Positions 56,922-64,000 of a stretch of DNA of 64,000 bases are shown piece after piece; within the stretch, counting starts at the first letter, position 1; each line of letters starts with the position of its first letter. Under the pieces are notes generated by a model, which saw nothing but the letters and a program-made list of their open reading frames with translations, was not told the origin of the DNA and made no database searches. Location: the NCBI RefSeq assembly GCF_030053425.1, contig NZ_JASGBI010000001.1, forward strand, positions 1 through 64,000. Direction: 5' to 3'. The position numbers and the translations under genes are program-made. This DNA comes from Lysobacter stagni. GTDB taxonomy: Bacteria > Pseudomonadota > Gammaproteobacteria > Xanthomonadales > Xanthomonadaceae.

Positions 56922-57506
56922 TCAGCGGGGGACCGGCACGCGTTCGAACTTGACGGCGAAGGTGTAACGCGGCGCGTAGCAGATGCGGTTCGGTGGGCGT
57001 CCGACGTGCTTGATCGCGCCGTCGAAGATCACCAGACGACCGGGCTGCGGGCGGATCGCGCAGGCCACTTCGTCCTGCGCGTCGTAGAACATCGTCTCGC
57101 CGCCCCACTCCACGTCCCAGCGCTCGCACAGGTACCACAGCGCGGTCAGGTCGTGCTGGTCGGGCAGGCAGTCGGTGTGGGTGAACAGCATGTCGCCGTA
57201 GCTGGCGACATTGGTGTAGGCACGGTAGGGACGGTAGCCGTATTCGGCGGTGGCGAATCCCATCGCCGCACGTCGCGTGATGTCGAAGATCGGCTGCTGC
57301 ACCAGTGCCTCGATCTTCACCTCCGTCGCCCAGTGACGGTACTCGGCGGTATCGGGCCGCGCGATCTCGGTGCGCGTGAACGCGGCCTTGGACAGGCCGC
57401 GCACGTAGTCGCCGACGTTGGGCAGATGGCCATCGAACACCCGCAGCGGGCGGCCGTCGATCACGAGTTCACGACTGGCCGCGAGCGCGGCGGGGTTCGT
57501 TGTCAT
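56922..57506 (-). CDS. 2OG-Fe(II) oxygenase
   Basis: This 194-residue protein has the facial triad in place: His110 and Asp112 in FTHTDCLPDQ, His167 in FDGAIKHVGRPP, and an Arg in CYAPRYTFAVKF. It resembles prolyl or other small-molecule hydroxylases of the PHD2/P4H fold. The gene ends 8 nt from the sulfotransferase-like gene (convergent) and starts 8 nt downstream of pckG, so it may be expressed with pckG. Substrate unknown. Confidence 0.85.
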   Translation of the reverse strand: MTTNPAALAASRELVIDGRPLRVFDGHLPNVGDYVRGLSKAAFTRTEIARPDTAEYRHWATEVKIEALVQQPIFDITRRAAMGFATAEYGYRPYRAYTNVASYGDMLFTHTDCLPDQHDLTALWYLCERWDVEWGGETMFYDAQDEVACAIRPQPGRLVIFDGAIKHVGRPPNRICYAPRYTFAVKFERVPVPR

Positions 57507-57513
57507 GCGATCC

Positions 57514-59319
57514 TCAGTTCGAAAGGGCCTTCGCGATGCGCTGCTGCTCGTCCTTCAGGGCCTGCGGCATGCGCGGGCCGTATTCGTCCAGGTACTCGCC
57601 GATGCTGGCGAATTCGGCCTGCCAGCCGGCATGGTCGAAGCCGAACAGCTTGGCCTTCGCTTCCTCGCCCAGGGCGATGCCGTCGAGGTTGATGTCCTGC
57701 ACGGACGGCAGGTGGCCGATCGGCGTTTCCACCGAAGCGGCCTGACCCTTCACGCGCTGGATCATCCACTCCAGCACGCGCAGGTTGTCGCCGAAGCCCG
57801 GCCACAGGAACTTGCCGTCGTCGCCCTTGCGGAACCAGTTGACGTGGAAGACCTTAGGCAGCTTCGCGCCGCTCTGGTCGAACGAGAGCCAGTGGCTGAA
57901 GTAGTCGGCGAAGTTGTAGCCGCAGAACGGCTTCATCGCCATCGGGTCGCGGCGCATCACGCCCACCGCACCGGTCGCGGCAGCCGTGGTTTCAGAACCC
58001 ATCGCGGCGCCGACCAGCACGCCGTGCGTCCAGTCGCGCGCCTCGAACACCAGCGGCACGAGCGAAGCGCGGCGGCCGCCGAAGACGATGGCGCTGATCG
58101 GCACGCCGGCGGGGTTCTCCGCTTCGGCCGAATAGCTGGGGCATTGCTTCGCCGAGACGGTGAAGCGCGAGTTCGGATGCGCGGCCGGGCCCTTGGCTGC
58201 CTCGAACGGACGTCCGCGCCAGTCGGTGACCGGCTGCGCGCCGTTGTCCAGGCCTTCCCACCACGGCTGGTTGTCGGCGGTGACGCCGACGTTGGTGAAG
58301 ATGGTGTTCTTCTGGATCGACGCCAGGGCGTTCGCGTTCGACTTGTCGGACGTACCCGGCGCGACGCCGAAGAAGCCGGCTTCCGGGTTGATGGCGTACA
58401 GGCGGCCATCGGCGCCCGGGCGCATCCAGCAGATGTCGTCGCCCACCGTCCACACCTTCCAGCCCTGGGCGCGGTAGCCCTCCGGCGGAATCAGCATGGC
58501 CAGGTTGGTCTTGCCGCACGCCGACGGGAACGCGGCGGCGATGTAGTGCGTCTCGCCCTGCGGATTCTCCAGACCCAGGATCAGCATGTGCTCGGCCAAC
58601 CAACCTTCCGAGCGTGCCTGGTGCGAGGCGATGCGCAGCGCGTGGCACTTCTTGCCCAGCAGCGCGTTGCCGCCGTAGCCCGAGCCGTACGACTTGATCG
58701 TCAGCTCTTCCGGGAAATGCATGATGAAGCGGCGCTCCGGGTCGAGCTCGCCGATGGAGTGCAGGCCGCGCACGAAGGTGCCTTCGCGCTCGATGCGCGC
58801 CAGCGCCGGTGCGCCCATGCGCGTCATGATGCGCATGTTCGCCACCACGTACGGGCTGTCGGTGATCTCGACGCCGCAACGCGACAGCGGAGAATCGATC
58901 GGACCCATGCAGTAGGGAATCACGTACATCGTGCGGCCCTTCATGCAGCCGTCGAAGAGCGCATCCATCTTCGCGTGGCCGTCGGCCGGCGACATCCAGT
59001 GGTTGTTCGGGCCGGCGTCGTCCTGCTGCGTGGTGCACACGAACGTCAGGTGTTCGACGCGGGCGACGTCGTCCGGATGCGAGCGGTGCAGGTAGCTGTT
59101 GGGATGGGTTTGTTCGTTGAGCTTGACCAGCGTGCCATCGCGCTGCATCTGCTCGACCAGCGCGGCGTTCTCGGCATCGCTGCCATCGCACCAGTGGATC
59201 GCGTCGGGCCGGGTCAGCGCGGCGACCTCGGCGACCCAGGCGTTCAGGGCGGCGAGCTTGCTGCCTTCGCTCCCCGGCGCGACGGCAGGTTTCGAGACGT
59301 CATGGGAAATGGCATTCAT
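57514..59319 (-). CDS. pckG: Phosphoenolpyruvate carboxykinase (GTP)
   Basis: PckG makes PEP from oxaloacetate and GTP, the key step of gluconeogenesis from acetate or amino acids. The 601-residue length is standard. Visible motifs are AFPSACGKTN (P-loop), VGDDICWMRPG, the GTP-type C-terminal region PFCGYNFADYF, and FPEELTIKSYGSGYGG. A GGAGGT lies 8 nt before the ATG. The TetR gene ends only 51 nt upstream on the same strand, and no terminator is seen between them. Confidence 0.97.
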   Translation of the reverse strand: MNAISHDVSKPAVAPGSEGSKLAALNAWVAEVAALTRPDAIHWCDGSDAENAALVEQMQRDGTLVKLNEQTHPNSYLHRSHPDDVARVEHLTFVCTTQQDDAGPNNHWMSPADGHAKMDALFDGCMKGRTMYVIPYCMGPIDSPLSRCGVEITDSPYVVANMRIMTRMGAPALARIEREGTFVRGLHSIGELDPERRFIMHFPEELTIKSYGSGYGGNALLGKKCHALRIASHQARSEGWLAEHMLILGLENPQGETHYIAAAFPSACGKTNLAMLIPPEGYRAQGWKVWTVGDDICWMRPGADGRLYAINPEAGFFGVAPGTSDKSNANALASIQKNTIFTNVGVTADNQPWWEGLDNGAQPVTDWRGRPFEAAKGPAAHPNSRFTVSAKQCPSYSAEAENPAGVPISAIVFGGRRASLVPLVFEARDWTHGVLVGAAMGSETTAAATGAVGVMRRDPMAMKPFCGYNFADYFSHWLSFDQSGAKLPKVFHVNWFRKGDDGKFLWPGFGDNLRVLEWMIQRVKGQAASVETPIGHLPSVQDINLDGIALGEEAKAKLFGFDHAGWQAEFASIGEYLDEYGPRMPQALKDEQQRIAKALSN

Positions 59320-59370
59320 TGCGGAACTACCTCCAGCGGGGGCCGGTTTCTAGGGATTCAGGCTGACGGG

Positions 59371-60021
59371 TCATGCCGACGGGATCAGCGTAGCCATCAT
59401 GTGCTCGACATACGCCTCGAATTCGTCGTGCTGCATGCGTGCCTGGTGCAGCTGCAGGTTCAGCTGCAGGAAGCCCACGTAGGCGGCATAGAGCAGGCGC
59501 GCGCGGTGCTGGGCGTCGGTGCGGCTGAGCCCGGCCTGGCGGAACGACGCGGTGAGGTAGTCGAGCCGGCGTTCGGAAACGCGACCGATGACCGGCTGGA
59601 CCGCCGGGTGGTCGAGCGCCTTGAGCAGCTCGGAATAGATGACGTGCGACTTGAACTCGTGCGCGACGAGGGTGAACAACGCACGCAGTCGTTCGCGCGG
59701 ATCGGAGATGGGCTCGAGCTGGCCGAACACGGTTTCCTGTTCGACCTTCTCCCAGCGCTCCAGCGCCGCGACGAGCAGCGCATCACGCGAAGGGAAGTGC
59801 CAGTAGAAGCTGCCTTTCGTCACGCCGAGGCGGCGCGCGAGCGGCTCGACCGCCACGGCAGCCACGCCCTGCTCGGCGATCAGATCCAGGGCGGCCTGCG
59901 CCCAGTCGTCGGCGCTCAACCGGCCTGTCCGTTCCGGGACCGGGCGTTCGGCGGCGGTTCGATCCTCGCCGGTGCGGCCTTGCCCGGCTCCTTCCTGCTT
60001 GGTCTGCGGATTAGAGCTCAT
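59371..60021 (-). CDS. TetR/AcrR-family regulator
   Basis: The 216-residue product has an HTH near residues 35-80: ALDLIAEQGVAAVAVEPLARRLGVTKGSFYWHFPSRDALL. The ligand domain follows. A disordered, Gly/Glu/Arg-rich stretch of about 30 residues precedes the HTH. It is divergent from fadE and is the obvious candidate to repress fadE and itself in response to acyl-CoA, by analogy with other TetR-type fatty-acid regulators. A TAAAAT at 60029-60034 ends 7 nt before the ATG, suggesting a leaderless mRNA. Confidence 0.92.
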   Translation of the reverse strand: MSSNPQTKQEGAGQGRTGEDRTAAERPVPERTGRLSADDWAQAALDLIAEQGVAAVAVEPLARRLGVTKGSFYWHFPSRDALLVAALERWEKVEQETVFGQLEPISDPRERLRALFTLVAHEFKSHVIYSELLKALDHPAVQPVIGRVSERRLDYLTASFRQAGLSRTDAQHRARLLYAAYVGFLQLNLQLHQARMQHDEFEAYVEHMMATLIPSA

Positions 60022-60146
60022 GGTCTATATTTTAACCATACGCCAGCGGCTGTAACAGTATGCACGCCTTCCGGAACCCCGCCGTCAACGCATCGTGAGG
60101 GGCCGGTTGACAGCGAGAGGAGAATCTTACCATACTCGGCCGTATG
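60020..60146. promoter_or_regulatory. Candidate TetR operators in the fadE-TetR divergent region
   Basis: The 234-nt divergent region has an ATGGT/ACCAT inverted repeat (60020-60039), CATAC (60037-60041) with GTATG (60058-60062), and a second CATAC (60131-60135) with GTATG (60142-60146), 6 nt apart. Repeated half-sites on both sides suggest one regulator controlling both genes. Confidence 0.45.
60029..60034 (-). promoter_or_regulatory. Candidate -10 of a leaderless TetR promoter
   Basis: TAAAAT on the minus strand ends 7 nt before the TetR start codon. It lies within the inverted repeat ATGGT/ACCAT at 60020-60039, a likely self-repression site. Confidence 0.4.
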
Positions 60147-60255
60147 TTGAGTGTTTGATGCGCGCGCTTGAATGCCGGCCCCAGGGCCCCGTGTCACCGC
60201 CGCATCGCCTCGATCCCATTAGCCTGCTGTCACCGCGCCGCGCCGGAGCGCCGTC

Positions 60256-62724
60256 ATGAGTATCGTGATTCCCTTCCTCGCTTTTCTGCTGGTCGGCGCC
60301 ATCGCCGCCTACCACCGCCTGCGTCTGCCGGTATGGGCCGCACTCACGGCCAGTGCGCTGGTCGCCTGCTGGCTGTTGGGCGCGAACGGCGCAGCCACTG
60401 TCGTCGCCGCCATCGTCACCGCGCTGATCGCGGTGCCGTTGCTGCTGCCGCAGATCCGCCTGCCCTTCATCACCAAGCCGCTGCTGGGCTTCTACACCAA
60501 GATCCTGCCGCCGCTGTCGGAAACCGAGCGCGTCGCGCTGGAAGCCGGCACCGTGGGTTGGGAAGGCCAGCTGTTCTCCGGCAAGCCGGACTGGAACGTA
60601 CTGGCGAACCAGCCCAAGCCCACGCTGAGCGCCGACGAACAGGCCTTCATCGACGGCCCGGTCGAAGAGCTGTGCAAGATGGTCGACGACTGGAAGATCA
60701 CCCACGTCGATGCCGACCTCTCGCCGGAGCTGTGGGACTACATCAAGAAGAACAAGTTCTTCGGCATGATCGTGCCGAAGGAGTACGGCGGCCTGGGCTT
60801 CACCGCGCTGGGCAACCACAAGGTCATCCAGAAGCTGGCATCGATCTCCTCGGTGGTCTCCTCCACCGTGGGCGTGCCCAACTCGCTCGGCCCGGCCGAG
60901 CTGCTGATGCACTACGGCACGCAGGAACAGAAGGACCATTACCTGCCGCGCCTGGCCGACGGCCGTGAAGTGCCGTGCTTCGGCCTGACCGGTCCGTGGG
61001 CCGGCTCCGATGCGACGTCGATCCCCGACTACGGCATCGTCTGCATGGGCGACTGGAACGGCGCGCGCGTGGTCGGCGTGAAGCTGACCTTCGACAAACG
61101 CTACATCACGCTGGCGCCCGTGGCGACGCTGATCGGCCTGGCTTTCCGCATGTACGACCCGGAAGGCCTGATCGGCGACAAGCAGGACATCGGCATCACC
61201 CTGGCGCTGCTGCCGCGCGACACCGCCGGCGTCGAGATCGGCCGCCGCGCGATGCCGCTCAACAGCCCGTTCCAGAATGGTCCGATCCGCGGCAAGGACG
61301 TGTTCATCCCGCTGAGCCAGCTGATCGGTGGAGAAGCCTACGCCGGCAAGGGCTGGCAGATGCTGGTGGAATGCCTGTCGATCGGCCGCTCCATCACGCT
61401 GCCGTCCACGGCCTCCGGCGGCACGAAGTTCGGCGCGGTCGTGACCGGCGCCTACGCACGCATCCGCAAGCAGTTCGGCCTGTCGGTCGGACGCTTCGAG
61501 GGCGTGGAAGAGGCGCTGGCGCGCATCGGCGGCAACGCCTACACCATCAGCGCGCTGGCCGAGGCCTCGGCCGCGGCGGTGGCGCGCGGCGAACTGCCGG
61601 CCGTGCCGTCGACCATCTCCAAGTACCACTGCACCGAGCTGGGCCGTGAAGTCGCCAAGGACGTCATGGACATCATCGGCGGCAAGGGCATCATCCTGGG
61701 CCCGCGCAACTTCGCCGGTCGCAATTGGCAGGCCGCGCCGATCATGATCACGGTGGAAGGCGCGAACATCATGACGCGCTCGCTGATGATCTTCGGCCAG
61801 GGCGCCATCCTGTGCCATCCGTGGGTACTGAAGGAAATGAAGGCGGCCACGCTGCCCGATCCCGAGGAGCGCCTGCGCGAGTTCGACCGCAACCTGTTCG
61901 GCCACATCGGCTTCGCGATTTCCAACGCTGTGCGCTCGTTCTGGTACGGCCTGACCTCGGCGAAGTTCGGCAAGGCGCCGGGCGATGCCTATACCCGCCG
62001 CTACTACCGCAAGCTCAACCGTTACTCGGCGGCGCTGGCGCTGTGCGCGGATACCTCGATGCTGCTGCTGGGCGGCAAGCTGAAGTTCAAGGAATCGCTG
62101 TCTGGCCGCCTCGGCGACGTGCTGAGCAACCTGTACATCGCCAGCGCCCTGCTCAAGCGTTACGAGGACGAAGGCCGTCCGGTCACCGACCAGCCGCTGC
62201 TGGCCTGGTCGATCCACAACGCCACCTTCAAGATCGAGAAGGCGTTCTCCGGCGCGCTGCGCAACTTCCCGATCCGTCCGATCGGCTGGCTGCTGTGGAC
62301 GCTGGTGTTCCCGCTGGGCCGCCGCGCGCAGTACCCGAGCGATCGCCTGGGCCACAAGGTCGCGTCCCTGCTGATGTCGCCGAACGAAGCGCGCGACCGC
62401 CTCGGCAAGGGCGTGTTCCTGACGCCGACCGCCAACAACCCGGGCGGCCGCATCGCCAGCTACCTGCAGAAGGCCGTCCTGGCCGAGCCGGTGGAGCGCA
62501 AGTTCCTCAAGGCGCTGAAGCAGCACGACATCGAAGCGCACGATTTCGCCTCGCAGCTGGACGAAGGCGTGCGTGAAGGCTGGATCACCGCCGACGAACG
62601 CCGCCAGCTGGAAGAGCTGCGCGAGCTGACCATCGATACGATCAGCGTCGACGACTTCGATGCCGATGAACTCCGTTCGGCCAGCTATCGCGCCGGCAAG
62701 CACGACAGCCGCGAAGCCGCCTGA
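60256..62724 (+). CDS. fadE: Acyl-CoA dehydrogenase FadE
   Basis: FadE carries out the first oxidation of fatty-acid beta-oxidation. The 822-residue product has two N-terminal transmembrane helices (FLAFLLVGAIAAY and an adjacent segment), an acyl-CoA dehydrogenase core (about 100-560) and the long C-terminal domain of the FadE type. Motifs include PCFGLTGPWAGSDATSIPDYG for FAD/substrate binding and TVEGANIMTRSL with the catalytic Glu. A 12-nt gap holds the possible ribosome site GGAGCGCCGTC. A hairpin follows the stop. Confidence 0.96.
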   Translation: MSIVIPFLAFLLVGAIAAYHRLRLPVWAALTASALVACWLLGANGAATVVAAIVTALIAVPLLLPQIRLPFITKPLLGFYTKILPPLSETERVALEAGTVGWEGQLFSGKPDWNVLANQPKPTLSADEQAFIDGPVEELCKMVDDWKITHVDADLSPELWDYIKKNKFFGMIVPKEYGGLGFTALGNHKVIQKLASISSVVSSTVGVPNSLGPAELLMHYGTQEQKDHYLPRLADGREVPCFGLTGPWAGSDATSIPDYGIVCMGDWNGARVVGVKLTFDKRYITLAPVATLIGLAFRMYDPEGLIGDKQDIGITLALLPRDTAGVEIGRRAMPLNSPFQNGPIRGKDVFIPLSQLIGGEAYAGKGWQMLVECLSIGRSITLPSTASGGTKFGAVVTGAYARIRKQFGLSVGRFEGVEEALARIGGNAYTISALAEASAAAVARGELPAVPSTISKYHCTELGREVAKDVMDIIGGKGIILGPRNFAGRNWQAAPIMITVEGANIMTRSLMIFGQGAILCHPWVLKEMKAATLPDPEERLREFDRNLFGHIGFAISNAVRSFWYGLTSAKFGKAPGDAYTRRYYRKLNRYSAALALCADTSMLLLGGKLKFKESLSGRLGDVLSNLYIASALLKRYEDEGRPVTDQPLLAWSIHNATFKIEKAFSGALRNFPIRPIGWLLWTLVFPLGRRAQYPSDRLGHKVASLLMSPNEARDRLGKGVFLTPTANNPGGRIASYLQKAVLAEPVERKFLKALKQHDIEAHDFASQLDEGVREGWITADERRQLEELRELTIDTISVDDFDADELRSASYRAGKHDSREAA

Positions 62725-62750
62725 CGCGCGCGCAACGCACTTCGCTACAC

Positions 62751-62777
62751 ACGACGGCGGGCTTGTCCCGCCGTCGT
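62751..62777 (+). terminator. Terminator-like hairpin after fadE
   Basis: A perfect 11-bp stem (62751-62761 with 62767-62777, loop CTTGT) follows the fadE stop at 62724. No T-run is present. Confidence 0.6.
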
Positions 62778-62808
62778 TCCATCCGGCCTTCGCGTTCCCG
62801 AGCCCGCC

Positions 62809-63276
62809 ATGTCGACACCACTGCTTTCGCTGTACCGCCGCATCACGCGCTGGCCGGCCGGCCACTGGCTGTTCTCGCGCGCGATCTGCTTCAAGGCGCC
62901 CTACTTCGCCACCATCGCGCCGCGCTTCGTCGCGCTGGCACCGGGTCGCTGCGAAGTGCGCATCCACGATCGTCGCCGGGTGCACAACCACATCGGCACG
63001 GTGCACGCGATCGCGCTGTGCAATCTGGCCGAACTCGCCGCCGGCGTGATGACCGATGCCAGCCTGCCCGCATCGATGCGCTGGATTCCCAAGGGCATGA
63101 CGGTCGAGTACCTGAAGAAGGCCAAGGGCACACTGCATGGCGTGGCCACGCCGGACCGTGCCCTGGTGGAATCCGACACCGGCTACGACCTGCCCGTCAC
63201 GGTGGTCGTCACCGATGCGGGTGGCGATGCGGTATTCCGCGCGAGCATCGCGATGTGGGTGTCGCCGCGGAAGTAA
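62809..63276 (+). CDS. Hotdog-fold thioesterase-like protein (DUF4442)
   Basis: The 155-residue product has hotdog-fold features: YFATIAPRFVALAPGRCEVRI, VHNHIGTVHAIALCNLAELAAGVM and MTVEYLKKAKG. The HNHIGTVHA..NLAE motif is typical of DUF4442 thioesterase-like proteins. It may act on acyl-CoA and follows fadE, so a role in fatty-acid metabolism is plausible. No signal peptide. Confidence 0.85.
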   Translation: MSTPLLSLYRRITRWPAGHWLFSRAICFKAPYFATIAPRFVALAPGRCEVRIHDRRRVHNHIGTVHAIALCNLAELAAGVMTDASLPASMRWIPKGMTVEYLKKAKGTLHGVATPDRALVESDTGYDLPVTVVVTDAGGDAVFRASIAMWVSPRK

Positions 63277-63285
63277 CGTACGGCC

Positions 63286-64000
63286 TCACGCGCCGCGCAG
63301 GGTTTCCGTTTCGCGCAGACGTTTTTCCAGGAAACGCCGTTGTGCGGACTGCGATGTCAGCTCCAGCGCGCGCAGGTACGACGCACGGGCCTGTTCGTGG
63401 CGCGACAGGCGGCGGCACAGATCGGCATGCGCCGAATGCGCGGGCGCGTAGCGCCGCAGTTCGTCGTTCTCGAGCAATCCCGAAATCAGCGCCAGCCCGG
63501 CTTCCGGGCCATCGCGCATGGCGATGGCCGCGGCGCGATTGAGTTCCACCACCGGCGAGGGATCGGCGCGCAACAGCAGGTCGTAGAGTGCGACGATCTG
63601 ACTCCAGTCGGTATCCTTCGACGAAACGGCCGCTGCGTGCACGGCGCCGATCGAAGCCTGCAGTGCGTACGGACCAAAGCGGCGTGCGTTCCAGATGCGC
63701 TGCACCAGCGCCCGGCCTTCGGCGATCAGCGTGCGATCCCATACGCCGCGGTCCTGCTCTTCCAGCAGCACCAGGTCGCCGTTGGCATCCGTACGCGCGG
63801 TACGCCGCGATTCGTGCAGCAGCATCAGTGCGAGCAGGCCCAGGGTTTCGGGGTCGGGCAGCAGCTCCACCAGCAGGCGCCCCAGGCGGATCGCTTCGCC
63901 GCTCAGGTCGTGTCGCGTGAGCGAATCGCCGGCACTGGCCGCGTAACCCTCGTTGAACACCAGATAGACCACGTGCAGCACGATGTCCAGGCGCTCGGGC
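63286..64000 (-). CDS. ECF sigma factor (ECF42/DUF6596 type), 3' part only
   Basis: The frame is open to the window edge, and the N-terminal sigma2/sigma4 regions lie outside. The visible part is the C-terminal extension: LHVVYLVFNEGYAASAGDSLTRHDLSGEAIRLGRLL, then ALMLLHESRRTAR, LYDLLLRADPSPVVELNRAAAIAM and a TPR-like end. This is the tail of ECF42-type sigma factors, which often regulate DGPF/YCII-domain proteins. Convergent with the thioesterase gene. Confidence 0.85.
   Translation of the reverse strand, partial: PERLDIVLHVVYLVFNEGYAASAGDSLTRHDLSGEAIRLGRLLVELLPDPETLGLLALMLLHESRRTARTDANGDLVLLEEQDRGVWDRTLIAEGRALVQRIWNARRFGPYALQASIGAVHAAAVSSKDTDWSQIVALYDLLLRADPSPVVELNRAAAIAMRDGPEAGLALISGLLENDELRRYAPAHSAHADLCRRLSRHEQARASYLRALELTSQSAQRRFLEKRLRETETLRGA

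Noticed and set aside
57418..60150. 910-codon plus-strand frame
   Set aside because: Antisense shadow of pckG and TetR.
60127..63138. 1003-codon minus-strand frame
   Set aside because: Antisense shadow of fadE and the thioesterase gene.

Overview
The window looks like a chromosomal segment of a Lysobacter/Xanthomonas-type gammaproteobacterium (Xanthomonadaceae). The base composition is very GC-rich by eye. The shikimate and haem genes are in the order aroK-aroB-WGR protein-hemE. There is a fabA-fabB pair, a metX-metB-hom operon, several large TonB-dependent receptors (TBDRs), a secreted multidomain chitinase, and a GTP-dependent PEP carboxykinase. I see no rRNA, tRNA, CRISPR array, insertion sequence or prophage. 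The only gene with clearly lower GC is the GIY-YIG protein at 36.1 kb.

Layout. 0-5.8 kb: a compound microsatellite, a BtuF-like protein, pdxH, a glycerate-kinase-like P-loop kinase, then aroK-aroB, a small WGR protein and hemE. 5.9-12.8 kb: a TBDR and a very large hybrid sensor kinase with a two-component-propeller sensor. 13-17 kb: a YceI-cytochrome b561-YceI operon, a 50-residue basic protein, a glutaredoxin-like protein and sdaA. 17-24.3 kb: an MHYT-PAS-GGDEF-EAL protein and a three-gene molybdenum hydroxylase/cytochrome c operon. 24.3-30.1 kb: chitinase with a LacI-type palindrome upstream, an alpha/beta hydrolase, fabB/fabA and a DUF4136 protein. 30.4-34 kb: hom, metB and metX on the minus strand behind a SAM-I riboswitch. 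34-46 kb: a propeller lipoprotein, an M23 peptidase, the GIY-YIG protein, an HDOD protein, prfC, DUF1294, hemolysin III, AsmA, a CBS protein, a glycosyltransferase, mtgA and hslO. 46-57.5 kb: an exported protein, two tandem TBDRs, a TPR-sulfotransferase, a 2OG-oxygenase-like protein, a second sulfotransferase-like protein and a convergent 2OG-Fe(II) oxygenase. 57.5-64 kb: pckG, a TetR regulator divergent from fadE, a hotdog thioesterase-like protein and the truncated end of an ECF sigma factor.

How the parts fit. The window combines core biosynthesis (aromatic amino acids, haem, methionine, unsaturated fatty acids) with a polymer-scavenging lifestyle (chitinase, TBDRs) and fatty-acid use (fadE, TetR, pckG). 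The main regulatory findings are a complete SAM-I aptamer before metX and a 14-bp palindrome of GlcNAc-repressor type before the chitinase. Several start codons lie 6-9 nt behind a -10-like hexamer, which suggests leaderless mRNAs. The best candidate for an undescribed system is the 47.3-56.9 kb cluster, where two near-parallel TBDR cassettes are followed by two sulfotransferase-like proteins and an oxygenase-like protein.
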